Assembly (NCBI GenBank): GCA_029940345.1
Contig: JAOZRC010000052.1
Coordinates: 1-14,988 of the forward strand
Direction of reading: 5' to 3'
DNA: 14,988 nt
DNA from: Desulfobacterales bacterium
GTDB taxonomy: Bacteria; Desulfobacterota; Desulfobacteria; Desulfobacterales; JAUCGF01
Shown: positions 1-7,354 of the stretch, piece after piece
How positions within the stretch are numbered: position 1 is the first letter of the stretch
How the letters are laid out: each line of letters opens with the position of its first letter
Program-made: the position numbers and the translations under genes
The notes under the pieces: model-generated
The model's input: only the letters and a program-made list of their open reading frames with translations
Database searches by the model: none
Told to the model about the DNA's origin: nothing

Positions 1-50
1 GTTTGCACTCCGGAATGGGGAAGCTATCGTCCCCGTTCCTAAGTGGAAAC
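1..50. repeat. imperfect 50-bp palindrome (hairpin-forming repeat)
   Basis: Bases 1-21 pair with bases 30-50 at 17 of 21 positions around an 8-nt centre. The inner stem is GGGGA/TCCCC and the outer arms are GTTTGCACT and AAGTGGAAAC. It lies 50 bp past the stop codon of the receiver-GGDEF gene, so in that transcript it would fold into a long hairpin and could protect the 3' end or act as a terminator. No T-run is visible, because the window begins at its edge. The words GGAAGCTAT also occur in the hairpin at 1217-1235 (on the opposite strand), which suggests a dispersed palindromic repeat family. Confidence 0.5.
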
Positions 51-99
51 AAATAATATAACCCAAAAGGCTGCCGATTGATGAAAAATTACGTTTGCC

Positions 100-1089
100 T
101 TAGAGCCTGACATCATTCCGCCGATCTGAAACAAAACAGCTTCCGACTGCTTCTTTGGCCTTTTTTTTCATCTCCGCGCATGTGTCATTCACCTGGAGGT
201 ATTGGCTGAACTTGCGGCTGGCAAGATCGACGCCGGCCATGCTTATACTCATCAGGGGAAACGTCTTGGGGCGGCCCTGCCGGTCTGAAGTGCGGATGCA
301 TTGCGCCAGGGCGTCTTCAGAATTGTAAAATGCGATGATTCCCTGATCAAATCGGTTTTTAATCGCATCAGCCACGTCATGGCATTTTTCTGATGGAACC
401 AGGAGAACAAAATCATCGCCCCCGATATGGCCGATAAAGGCGTCATCACATCCGCTTGTCTTTACGGCGTTTTGAAAAACGTCGGCCGTAAATTGTATCA
501 CAGCGTCCCCACGGGCGAATCCGTATTTATCATTGAATGCCTTGAAATTATCGAGATCAGCGTATATCACACAACTGGTCACATTATTTTGCAAAGCCGC
601 AGTGATTATTTTGTTGACGCTGTTGTTGCCGGGCAATCCGGTATTGGGGTTGGCATCCAGCGCCAGCAGGCGAAGGGATTCAAGTTCCACCATGGCCGCC
701 CGCAGTTCCAGGAGGTTTTTCACCCTTGCCTTGACAATCGGCACTTTCATGGGCTTTTTGATATAATCGATGGCGCCTAAAGCCAATCCCCGGGATTCTT
801 CGTCCTTATCGCTCAATGACGTTAAAAAAACTACCGGGATGTCTTTTGTTTTGGCATCCGCTTTTAATCGCCGGCAGACTTCATAGCCATCCATTTCCGG
901 CATTATTATATCCAACAGGATCAGGTCAGGAGGATCAGAGGCCACTCGTTTAAGGGCCTGGCGGCCATCGCGGGCGATAATGATTTCGTATTCGTTCTTG
1001 AAAATTTCCACGATGATATTGATATTCATACGTGAATCATCTGCAATAAGGATTGTTTGTCTTTGATTTTCGTTTTGGGAATTTAGCAT
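100..1089 (-). CDS. response regulator with receiver and GGDEF domain (GGDDF variant)
   Basis: This 329-residue cytoplasmic protein has an N-terminal receiver domain (about 11-130): acidic pair D17-D18, phospho-acceptor D60 in [16 protein letters not shown]90 and K112-P113. A GGDEF-type domain follows (about 145-325), with NTGLPGNN, metal-binding YADLDNFKAFNDKYG near 176-190, and a signature GGDDF at 223-227 instead of GG(D/E)EF. The residues where an RxxD inhibitory I-site would sit (214-217) read CDDA, so product inhibition is unlikely. Receiver-GGDEF proteins are normally phosphorylation-controlled diguanylate cyclases; the Glu-to-Asp change leaves catalysis uncertain, and it may instead be a weak cyclase or a nucleotide-binding regulator. 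The ATG at 1089 follows AAAGGTG at good spacing. That ribosome site overlaps the stop of the hybrid-kinase remnant at 1094-1183, so the gene was probably coupled to a kinase gene. It is the likely output of the phosphorelay encoded upstream. Confidence 0.9.
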   Translation of the reverse strand: MLNSQNENQRQTILIADDSRMNINIIVEIFKNEYEIIIARDGRQALKRVASDPPDLILLDIIMPEMDGYEVCRRLKADAKTKDIPVVFLTSLSDKDEESRGLALGAIDYIKKPMKVPIVKARVKNLLELRAAMVELESLRLLALDANPNTGLPGNNSVNKIITAALQNNVTSCVIYADLDNFKAFNDKYGFARGDAVIQFTADVFQNAVKTSGCDDAFIGHIGGDDFVLLVPSEKCHDVADAIKNRFDQGIIAFYNSEDALAQCIRTSDRQGRPKTFPLMSISMAGVDLASRKFSQYLQVNDTCAEMKKKAKEAVGSCFVSDRRNDVRL

Positions 1090-1093
1090 TTTT

Positions 1094-1183
1094 TCACCTT
1101 TCTAGCGCAATATCCAGCAAATCGGCAATTTCGGCTGCTGGCTCGCGCGCTTTGTCAAAATTATAGTTGTCAATATGTTCTTT
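1094..1183 (-). pseudogene. C-terminal remnant of a hybrid histidine kinase
   Basis: Twenty-nine codons plus TGA, read on the minus strand, match the last residues (748-776) of the intact hybrid kinase at 5021-7354, with 22 of 29 residues the same (for example EHIDNYNFD and AEIADLLDI). The frame is closed just upstream by a stop at 1193-1195, and similarity ends where the AACCGTTCACTCCC sequence begins. The seven amino-acid differences mean it is a diverged paralogous end and not a fresh copy. Its stop lies 4 nt before the start of the receiver-GGDEF gene, the spacing expected of an operon. I infer that a hybrid kinase gene once lay directly upstream of that gene and was lost by insertion or deletion. 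Confidence 0.8.
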
Positions 1184-1185
1184 GG

Positions 1186-1307
1186 TAACCGTTCACTCCC
1201 CCTTCGTGCAAACAAACGCGGGATAGCTTCCCGCGCTACATACTCACGCATGGTTGTGATCATGTTGAGCGGAAAACCGTTCCGCCCAGAGGGAATAAAC
1301 GGTTATC
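1186..1307. repeat. inverted-repeat-bounded intergenic element, degenerate copy
   Basis: The left end GTAACCGTTCACTCCCC (from 1186) is nearly the same as the terminal repeat of the element at 3191-3334. The right end GGGAATAAACGGTTATC (to 1307) is an imperfect inverse of it. Inside are two clean hairpins: CGCGGGA/TCCCGCG with a 5-nt loop at 1217-1235, and GCGGAA/TTCCGC with a 5-nt loop at 1269-1285. There is no coding potential of note. It looks like a non-autonomous, MITE-like or REP-like element. It begins exactly where the hybrid-kinase remnant ends, so it may mark the truncation breakpoint. The right boundary is uncertain. Confidence 0.45.
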
Positions 1308-1356
1308 ATCCAACAGGATAAAAGCGGGAGTGTGCCGTAGAATAATCTCCCGGTGT

Positions 1357-2955
1357 TTAGTCACGACTGCCGATTTCCACAAAAACCGGCCGCACCGTCA
1401 CGCCGCGTTTTTCATCCGTATAAATCGCTTCATACTTGCATCGGTTGTCGTCATCAATCGCTTCGATGAAAAAGGCCAGCGTTATTTCAGAAATACCCAA
1501 ACTTTTAGCATAGCGGGCGGCCTGGTCCAAAGCTTCGTGATAACCGGGTTTATCGGTATAACTCTTCACCTCTATGCCATACGTCTTCCCCTGGTATTTT
1601 ATAATCAGGTCTATCTGCCCATTGCCTGTAGGAAATTCAGGATAAACCACACCTTTTCTGCTCCTGAGAAACGCTTGCAAATACATATACAGGTTGAAAT
1701 GGTAAACCGCTTCATAGATACGCAAATCACTTCGACGGGGTGCGTTTTCCAATAGCCAACTGCGGTTTTTCAGCAGATAGTCCTGATAGCGTCCCAGCAG
1801 ATTCCTGATATTAAGATTTTTATCGGTGACAGTGTCGCTCAAGTCCTCAAAAGGAGCGTGCAATCGGCCTGTTTGCGGGACCAGATCATCCGCAAAGCAA
1901 TTGAACAGCCGTTTCTGGATATAAGGACAGGCGAATTTCACATAATTCCCTTTTCTGCCGATCTTCTCCCGGCTGACAACGCCATTCATATACAGAAAAT
2001 TGATGTTTTGGTTGTCATACCTAAATCTTATCTTTGCATCTGTTCTGAACATCTCCAGCACGAAAGATTTGTAGGGTGTCTGCTTTGCTTTGCTGATGAT
2101 ATTCAAAATATTGTTGTTCGGCAGCACATCTATCGCATCAGCATAAACTTCCTCAAAATCATCCATTGTGATCGCATGGTCTGTTTGCATATTATACGTT
2201 TCGGTCAACAGTTCACCAAACCAACAAGTCAGACCTGGCTGTCCCTGGGTTTCGTAAAAGAGCCGCTCGACAACATCAGTCTCAATCATCTGTCCGCTTT
2301 CCTTTTGATACCAGTCGAACATCCCCCGCACTTCTTCAAAAGTCAGGTCAGGTATATGCAAGCTGCGCTGTACGTTGAAGGGTGAGCCAGTGACATTTTC
2401 GATTCCCAACACCGCTCGTACGCCGATAAGCGCCAGGCTGTGCAGCAAATAATCCTTTTCCCCGCTGGTTTTGCCAGCTTGATTCTGACGTGAGATATAG
2501 ATGTTTCTGAAAGATTTGACCAAGCCGGCAATGACCTTTGCCGAAAGGTTGTCAAACTCATCCAGGATCAAAATCAACGGTTTATCTATAACTCTTCGGG
2601 AAAACTGCTCCTCAAACGCTTCTGGCGTGTCGGCCCCTTCAATTGGCTTATTCAAAGATAGGGCTAATTGGGTCGAAATGTATTTTAGCACCCCGCTGAT
2701 ATCCCGCTCTTCCGGTATCGTTTGCAGTACAATTGGCACCACATCAAAGCGCTCATCTTTTTGCAACCTGAAAAGCGCCTGCTGCATAATCCATGTCTTG
2801 CCTGTTTGCCGCGGCCCCCAAGCAGTAATGTAGTGGCCGCCCTTGTCCGGAATTTCGCCAATTAATTGCGTATAAGCCAATTCAAGTAATTTTTTTCGAG
2901 GGGTGTAATAATGTGACTCGGTGTCAACTGATCCGTAAGATGAAAATTTTCGCAT
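1357..2955 (-). CDS. AAA ATPase with C-terminal PD-(D/E)XK nuclease-like domain, copy 1
   Basis: This 532-residue soluble protein has an N-terminal P-loop ATPase with Walker A GPRQTGKT (47-54) and Walker [10 protein letters not shown] (127-135), then SLALIGVR near 173-180. A helical middle follows (about 205-400). The C-terminal domain has PD-(D/E)XK nuclease features: GNGQID with D449, E462-V-K464 in YGIEVKSY, and Q478-xxx-Y482 in DQAARYA, the Q-xxx-Y pattern of RecB-like nucleases. The layout resembles the AAA ATPase/PD-(D/E)XK proteins found as multicopy families in bacteria and archaea; the role of this one is unknown. ATG at 2955 follows AAAGGAAA (2963-2970). The 5' leader resembles that of copy 3 (shared 14-mer TAATTCATGTTATG on the plus strand at 2977-2990), while most of the C-terminal two-thirds matches copy 2 base for base, so this copy is a mosaic. 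Nuclease activity is inferred from motifs only. Confidence 0.88.
   Translation of the reverse strand: MRKFSSYGSVDTESHYYTPRKKLLELAYTQLIGEIPDKGGHYITAWGPRQTGKTWIMQQALFRLQKDERFDVVPIVLQTIPEERDISGVLKYISTQLALSLNKPIEGADTPEAFEEQFSRRVIDKPLILILDEFDNLSAKVIAGLVKSFRNIYISRQNQAGKTSGEKDYLLHSLALIGVRAVLGIENVTGSPFNVQRSLHIPDLTFEEVRGMFDWYQKESGQMIETDVVERLFYETQGQPGLTCWFGELLTETYNMQTDHAITMDDFEEVYADAIDVLPNNNILNIISKAKQTPYKSFVLEMFRTDAKIRFRYDNQNINFLYMNGVVSREKIGRKGNYVKFACPYIQKRLFNCFADDLVPQTGRLHAPFEDLSDTVTDKNLNIRNLLGRYQDYLLKNRSWLLENAPRRSDLRIYEAVYHFNLYMYLQAFLRSRKGVVYPEFPTGNGQIDLIIKYQGKTYGIEVKSYTDKPGYHEALDQAARYAKSLGISEITLAFFIEAIDDDNRCKYEAIYTDEKRGVTVRPVFVEIGSRD
1426..2235. repeat. 810-bp direct repeat, unit A (identical to 3439-4248)
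   Basis: Reading both stretches side by side with a constant offset of 2,013, I find no difference across these 810 bases. The first mismatches are at 2236/4249 (T versus G) and a few bases past 2270. Similarity stays high to about 2322 and then drops to ordinary paralogue level. The repeat lies inside AAA/PD-(D/E)XK copy 1 and covers the end of the ATPase middle region and nearly all of the nuclease-like domain. Confidence 0.9.
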
Positions 2956-2999
2956 AAGCGGGTTTCCTTTTGTCTATAATTCATGTTATGATCAATGTG

Positions 3000-3190
3000 T
3001 TACTTGGGTGTATCCGGCACCCCAAGAGGCGAACCACAAGAAAGGACATTGTCCTGGGAGATTGTGCGGTCGGCCTGCACATCCAGGTTAGCGACATGAT
3101 CGAATTCCAAACGCTGTCCCGGTTTGACCAATGGGCCGTCCGTATCCCAGCTTCGAACAGGGTCAGCAACAAGAGCAGACATACTGGCGG
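3000..3190 (-). other. intergenic stretch with a possible short gene fragment, unidentified
   Basis: Between AAA copies 1 and 2 lies sequence that is not part of either gene. On the minus strand it is open from the inverted-repeat boundary at 3190 to a TAA at 3000-3002 and would read residues such as ALVADPVRSWDTDGPLVKPG, ending GVPDTPK. The frame has no convincing start or ribosome site and runs into the inverted-repeat element, as the kinase remnant at 1094-1183 does. It may be the tail of a lost gene, but I recognise no family and the open frame could be chance. Confidence 0.25.
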
Positions 3191-3334
3191 AACCGTTCAC
3201 TCCCCCTCTGGTTCCCATGCTCCGGCGTGGGAATCTACTTGGGGTCAAAGCCGCGCCAATTCAAGGTACAGGTGTCGCAGCTATACGTTCCCACGCCGGA
3301 GCATGGGAACAAGGGCGGTGGGGAGTGAACGGTT
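3191..3334. mobile_element. 144-bp nested inverted-repeat element (MITE/BIME-like)
   Basis: The ends are a perfect 15-bp terminal inverted repeat, AACCGTTCACTCCCC at 3191-3205 and its reverse complement at 3320-3334. Nested inside is a second inverted pair: a 24-bp palindromic unit at 3211-3234 (TTCCCATGC-TCCG-GCGTGGGAA core) and its reverse complement at 3287-3310, matching at 23 of 24 positions. Each unit is itself a hairpin with a TCCG- or CGGA-type loop. A 52-bp spacer lies between them. The units resemble the widespread GTTCCCA...TGGGAAC palindromes of bacterial genomes, which are often linked to REP-associated transposases. There is no open frame, so any movement would need a transposase elsewhere. 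I see no clear target-site duplication. Confidence 0.75.
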
Positions 3335-3369
3335 ACGTTTTGAGCGTGCCATACATATTTTCCCTGGGT

Positions 3370-4974
3370 TTACTCCCGACTGCCGATTTCCACAAAAACC
3401 GGATGCACCGTCACGCCGCGTTTTTTATCTGTATACACCGCTTCATACTTGCATCGGTTGTCGTCATCAATCGCTTCGATGAAAAAGGCCAGCGTTATTT
3501 CAGAAATACCCAAACTTTTAGCATAGCGGGCGGCCTGGTCCAAAGCTTCGTGATAACCGGGTTTATCGGTATAACTCTTCACCTCTATGCCATACGTCTT
3601 CCCCTGGTATTTTATAATCAGGTCTATCTGCCCATTGCCTGTAGGAAATTCAGGATAAACCACACCTTTTCTGCTCCTGAGAAACGCTTGCAAATACATA
3701 TACAGGTTGAAATGGTAAACCGCTTCATAGATACGCAAATCACTTCGACGGGGTGCGTTTTCCAATAGCCAACTGCGGTTTTTCAGCAGATAGTCCTGAT
3801 AGCGTCCCAGCAGATTCCTGATATTAAGATTTTTATCGGTGACAGTGTCGCTCAAGTCCTCAAAAGGAGCGTGCAATCGGCCTGTTTGCGGGACCAGATC
3901 ATCCGCAAAGCAATTGAACAGCCGTTTCTGGATATAAGGACAGGCGAATTTCACATAATTCCCTTTTCTGCCGATCTTCTCCCGGCTGACAACGCCATTC
4001 ATATACAGAAAATTGATGTTTTGGTTGTCATACCTAAATCTTATCTTTGCATCTGTTCTGAACATCTCCAGCACGAAAGATTTGTAGGGTGTCTGCTTTG
4101 CTTTGCTGATGATATTCAAAATATTGTTGTTCGGCAGCACATCTATCGCATCAGCATAAACTTCCTCAAAATCATCCATTGTGATCGCATGGTCTGTTTG
4201 CATATTATACGTTTCGGTCAACAGTTCACCAAACCAACAAGTCAGACCGGGCTGTCCCTGGGTTTCGTAAAAGAGCCGCTCGACGACATCAGTCTCAATC
4301 ATCTGTCCGCTTTCCTTTTGATACCAGTCGAACATGCCCTGAACTTCTTTAAAAGTAAGGTCAGGGATATACAGGCTGCGCTGCACGTTGAAAGGCGAAC
4401 CGGTGACGTTTTCGATTCCCAACACTGCCCGCACGCCGATAAGCGCCAGACTGTGCAACAGATAATTTTTTTCACCACTGATTTTTCCAGCTTGATCCTG
4501 CCGTGAAATATAGATGTTTCTGAAAGATTTGACCAGAGGGGCGATGACTTTTTCCGACAGGTTGTCGAATTCATCCAGGATCAAAATCAACGGTTTATCC
4601 AGAACCTTGCGGGAAAACAGGGCTTCAAATTCTTCAGGAGTGTCAGTCCTCACAATATCCGGTATATTCAGTGTATCAGCCAGGGCCTCTGAAATATATT
4701 TTAACACACCGCTGATATCTCGTTGTTCAGTGATGCTTTGCAAATTTATCTTGACTGCATCAAAGCGCTCATCCTCTTGCAACCTGAAAAGAACTTGCTG
4801 CATCAGCCAGGTCTTGCCTGTTTGCCGCGGCCCCCAGGCGGTGATGAAATGGCCGCCCTCATCAGGGTCTTCGCCAATAAGCTGTGTATAAGCTCGCTCT
4901 GACAATTCCTTTCGAGGGGCATAGTAATTCAATTTTGTATTAACAGGTCCGTAAGATGAAAATTTTCGCATCAT
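3370..4974 (-). CDS. AAA ATPase with C-terminal PD-(D/E)XK nuclease-like domain, copy 2
   Basis: This 534-residue paralogue of copies 1 and 3 has Walker A GPRQTGKT (48-55), Walker [10 protein letters not shown] (129-137) and a C-terminal nuclease-like core with GNGQID (D451), E464-V-K466 and Q480-xxx-Y484. Its N-terminal third differs from copy 1 (KINLQSITEQRDI where copies 1 and 3 have [13 protein letters not shown]), while the remaining two-thirds is almost identical to copy 1. Locally, around the Walker A region, it is closer to copy 3 ([17 protein letters not shown]). Two adjacent ATGs (4974 and 4971) follow a strong AGGAG at 4980-4984; the second aligns with the starts of the other copies, so either may be used. 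It begins 46 nt past the stop of the hybrid kinase, so co-transcription is plausible. An ATGTAA/TTACAT inverted repeat lies in that gap. The biological role is unknown; ATP binding is well supported and nuclease activity is inferred. Confidence 0.88.
   Translation of the reverse strand: MMRKFSSYGPVNTKLNYYAPRKELSERAYTQLIGEDPDEGGHFITAWGPRQTGKTWLMQQVLFRLQEDERFDAVKINLQSITEQRDISGVLKYISEALADTLNIPDIVRTDTPEEFEALFSRKVLDKPLILILDEFDNLSEKVIAPLVKSFRNIYISRQDQAGKISGEKNYLLHSLALIGVRAVLGIENVTGSPFNVQRSLYIPDLTFKEVQGMFDWYQKESGQMIETDVVERLFYETQGQPGLTCWFGELLTETYNMQTDHAITMDDFEEVYADAIDVLPNNNILNIISKAKQTPYKSFVLEMFRTDAKIRFRYDNQNINFLYMNGVVSREKIGRKGNYVKFACPYIQKRLFNCFADDLVPQTGRLHAPFEDLSDTVTDKNLNIRNLLGRYQDYLLKNRSWLLENAPRRSDLRIYEAVYHFNLYMYLQAFLRSRKGVVYPEFPTGNGQIDLIIKYQGKTYGIEVKSYTDKPGYHEALDQAARYAKSLGISEITLAFFIEAIDDDNRCKYEAVYTDKKRGVTVHPVFVEIGSRE
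3439..4248. repeat. 810-bp direct repeat, unit B (identical to 1426-2235)
   Basis: Second unit of the direct repeat, inside AAA/PD-(D/E)XK copy 2, same orientation, 2,013 bp away. Outside the block the two genes differ at many bases: on the stop-codon side the last ~60 bp carry several changes, and on the start-codon side identity falls after about 4335. Sharp loss of identity inside both coding regions fits gene conversion better than simple whole-gene duplication. Confidence 0.9.
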
Positions 4975-5020
4975 TTATTCTCCTAAAATTGCCATGTAAG
5001 TTTTACATTCATGAAATATT
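4975..5020 (-). promoter_or_regulatory. short gap with small inverted repeat before AAA copy 2
   Basis: The 46-nt gap between the hybrid kinase and AAA copy 2 is AT-rich and holds a perfect inverted repeat ATGTAA-GTT-TTACAT (4994-5008) and the AGGAG ribosome site (4980-4984). A TTGACA word occurs on the minus strand at 5034-5029, but no good -10 box stands at the right spacing. The inverted repeat could be an operator or a weak hairpin; its function is not established. Confidence 0.25.
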
Positions 5021-7354
5021 TTATGGGTTGTCAAGCGAAATATCCAGCAAATCGGCAATTTCGGCCACTGGCGCCCGCGCGTCATCAAAATTATAGTTGT
5101 CAATATGTTCTTCGAGGCGTTCCAGCGGTTCTCTAAAATCAGGACCGGGCAAGATCGCTCCTAAAATATTTATAAATTGGGCAGCTTTTATCTGGCCGTG
5201 TTCAAGATAGCCGTCCAGTTCAGACAGCAGAGGGGCCAGTTTATCACGGTCTGCCGCCGGTTTCGGAGCGGGATTGGAAACATCCGCCGGCGGTTTTTGC
5301 GGAGCGGCTTTGAGAGTGCTTGCCGAAGCCGTTGTCAGGTTCAAAGCGGTTTCAAACTCATTGAGGACGTCATCATCCGGCCGGCTGCCTGCGGATGCAG
5401 CTTCCAACTTACGCGCGGCCTCTGTCAGATCATCCGCCCCTATATTACCGGCCACGCCCTTGATCGTGTGCGCAGTGCGCCGGATATATTCGATGTCACC
5501 GCTGTCAAGCGCTTTTCGTATTGTTTTCGCGGTTTCGGAGTAGTCATCTGCAAAATCAATTAACAGCTTTTTCAAAAGCGCATGGTTGCCTCCGAGTCGT
5601 TTCAAAGCAGTGGCGATGTCAAGATCGGGCATTTGTTCCTGAAGGTCTTGCGCCAGTTTTTCCTCACCTTGCACACGGTGCGGCTCCGGCGCTTCTCTTG
5701 TTTGCGGTTTGATCCATCTGACCAGCGCGGCGATCAGTTCCGGGGGATCAATGGGTTTGGACAGATGGTCGTTCATTCCGGCGGTGAGGCATTTTTCCCT
5801 GATCCCGGACATCGCGTGCGCCGTCATGGCGATGATAGGTATATCCGCAAAACGGGCGTCCTGGCGTATTGCCCGCGATGCTTCATAGCCATCCATTTCA
5901 GGCATTTCGAGGTCCATGAAAATCAGATCGAAAGCGGCCTGACTGACGGCCTTTACCGCTTCCCGGCCGTTGGCGGCAAGCGTCACGATCATGCCTGCTT
6001 GCTCTAAAAATTCGGTCGCCACCTGCTGATTGATGGCGTTATCTTCAACGAGCAGAACGCTGGCGCCCTTTATAAGATCAAGGCTAATCATGGACAGGTC
6101 ATCGGCGTTATCAGCATTATCGTGAGTTGGCAAGAAACGTTTGCGCTTTTCCACGGCAGGTTGCCCAAACTCCGCGGTGAATGTAAAGACGCTTCCGCAT
6201 CCTGGCTGGGACGTTACCGAAATGTCACCGTTCATCATTTCTGCAAGACGCTTGCAGATAGTCAATCCCAGGCCGGTTCCGCCATATTCCCGGGTGGTGG
6301 AAGCGTCCGCCTGGGTAAAGGGCCGGAAAAGCCCGTCAATCTGTTTTTCAGAGAGTCCGATGCCTGTGTCGCGCACGGTGAAGCGGAGTTCCAGCCGGTT
6401 CACATGCATGCCGATCAGTTTTGTGGCAATGATAATCTCGCCAGTGTCCGTGAACTTAATGGCATTGTTCGTCAGGTTGATGAGTATCTGTCCGAGACGC
6501 AACGGATCGCCCATAAGGGCCAAAGGCACATCCGGGTCGGTGGCAAACAACATTTCGATTCCTTTGTCCTCAGCCTTAGAGCCAAGCAGCGCGGACAAAT
6601 TTTCCATGACATCACTCAGCAAAAAACGAGTGTCCTCCATATCCAGTTTATCGGCTTCGATCTTGGAAAAATCAAGAATATCGTTAATAATTCCGAGCAG
6701 GGCGTTGGCAGAGGACAACGTTTTGCCTAGATAGTCATGCAAACGCGGTGCGGGCTTTGTGCGCAGCGCAAGATGGGTGAGTCCGATGATCGCGTTCATG
6801 GGGGTGCGGATTTCATGGCTCATGTTAGCGATAAATTGACTTTTGGCGCGGTTGGCGGCTTCGGCCTGTTCCCTGGCTTTGCGAAGTTCTTCCTCGGCCT
6901 GTTTTCGTTCGGTGATTTCGCGGGTCAACTCACTGTTAATCAGTTGCAATTGTGCATTTTTGGCTTCTAATTGTTTTTGCAAATTGCGGATAGTCAGATG
7001 TCTTTTGACACGCGCAATCACCTCCTCAGTTTGGAAGGGTTTGGTAATGTAGTCAACGGCTCCGATTTCAAGCCCTTTGACTTTATCAACGGATTCGGTT
7101 TTGGCGGTTATAAAAATAACAGGCGTATCTTGCGTCACTTCATTCTTTTTTAAGAGGCGGCAAGTTTCAAACCCATCCATTTTCGGCATATTCACATCCA
7201 ACAGGATTAGATCAGGCTTGATATAATCGGCCCGTTTGAGAGCCGTTTTTCCATCTTCAGCCACCAGCGCTTTAAAGCCGGCTTCGCGCAGACAATTACG
7301 CAGTACGTCCAAATTGTTTGGCTCATCATCAACAATTAGAATTTTAGCGGTCAT
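5021..7354 (-). CDS. sensorless hybrid histidine kinase, REC-HisKA-HATPase-REC-HPt
   Basis: This 777-residue soluble protein has no signal peptide or membrane segment. An N-terminal receiver (about 4-120) has D53 in [15 protein letters not shown] and K105. A coiled-coil (about 122-172) leads into HisKA with phospho-His H180 in [11 protein letters not shown]. The ATPase domain has the N-box [10 protein letters not shown] (293-302), DTGIG (329-333) and GGTGLGL (358-364). A second receiver (about 432-550) has D481 in [12 protein letters not shown] and K533. The HPt domain (about 575-675) has H629 in [14 protein letters not shown] Pro/Ala-rich linker and a helical tail of about 70 residues of unknown role end the protein. 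All phosphorelay residues are intact. With no sensing domain, input must come through the N-terminal receiver, most simply from the large kinase just upstream, whose end overlaps this start by 11 nt. GAAGGAG at 7364-7370 is the ribosome site. The HPt may pass phosphate to the receiver-GGDEF protein. Confidence 0.95.
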   Translation of the reverse strand: MTAKILIVDDEPNNLDVLRNCLREAGFKALVAEDGKTALKRADYIKPDLILLDVNMPKMDGFETCRLLKKNEVTQDTPVIFITAKTESVDKVKGLEIGAVDYITKPFQTEEVIARVKRHLTIRNLQKQLEAKNAQLQLINSELTREITERKQAEEELRKAREQAEAANRAKSQFIANMSHEIRTPMNAIIGLTHLALRTKPAPRLHDYLGKTLSSANALLGIINDILDFSKIEADKLDMEDTRFLLSDVMENLSALLGSKAEDKGIEMLFATDPDVPLALMGDPLRLGQILINLTNNAIKFTDTGEIIIATKLIGMHVNRLELRFTVRDTGIGLSEKQIDGLFRPFTQADASTTREYGGTGLGLTICKRLAEMMNGDISVTSQPGCGSVFTFTAEFGQPAVEKRKRFLPTHDNADNADDLSMISLDLIKGASVLLVEDNAINQQVATEFLEQAGMIVTLAANGREAVKAVSQAAFDLIFMDLEMPEMDGYEASRAIRQDARFADIPIIAMTAHAMSGIREKCLTAGMNDHLSKPIDPPELIAALVRWIKPQTREAPEPHRVQGEEKLAQDLQEQMPDLDIATALKRLGGNHALLKKLLIDFADDYSETAKTIRKALDSGDIEYIRRTAHTIKGVAGNIGADDLTEAARKLEAASAGSRPDDDVLNEFETALNLTTASASTLKAAPQKPPADVSNPAPKPAADRDKLAPLLSELDGYLEHGQIKAAQFINILGAILPGPDFREPLERLEEHIDNYNFDDARAPVAEIADLLDISLDNP
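7344..7354 (-). other. 11-nt gene overlap, likely translational coupling
   Basis: The stop TAA of the large fusion kinase (7344-7346) lies downstream of the hybrid kinase ATG (7352-7354), so the sequence ATGACCGCTAA is read in two frames. The hybrid kinase ribosome site GAAGGAG (7364-7370) lies inside the end of the fusion-kinase gene. The arrangement suggests coupled synthesis of the two kinases at a set ratio. Confidence 0.85.

Noticed and set aside
1325..1352. Possible rho-independent terminator after AAA copy 1 (CGGGAG/CTCCCG stem, then CTTTT)
   Set aside because: The 6-bp stem has a 16-nt loop and only four T residues follow, too weak to call.
1330..1755. Open frames on the plus strand opposite the AAA/PD-(D/E)XK genes, with near-copies at 3124-3768
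   Set aside because: They recur only because the underlying minus-strand genes are repeated. They lack plausible ribosome sites and recognisable domains, and the minus-strand frames carry Walker and nuclease motifs.
3191..3334. CRISPR array or tRNA-like structure suggested by the repeated palindromes
   Set aside because: There are only two units, in inverted orientation, with no spacer series, no cas genes and no anticodon-arm pattern.
1357..4974. Calling the ATPase/nuclease-like genes an anti-phage defence system
   Set aside because: Many defence systems pair an ATPase with a nuclease, but nothing here (methylase, helicase, toxin or known defence neighbours) supports that role over a selfish or regulatory one.
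5006..5034. TTGACA on the minus strand as a promoter for AAA copy 2
   Set aside because: At 17-nt spacing the -10 position reads TGAATG, a poor match, and the word lies at the end of the hybrid kinase coding region.
5177..6730. Several plus-strand open frames opposite the hybrid kinase
   Set aside because: They are antisense shadows of a gene whose motifs are fully intact; their composition is not protein-like.
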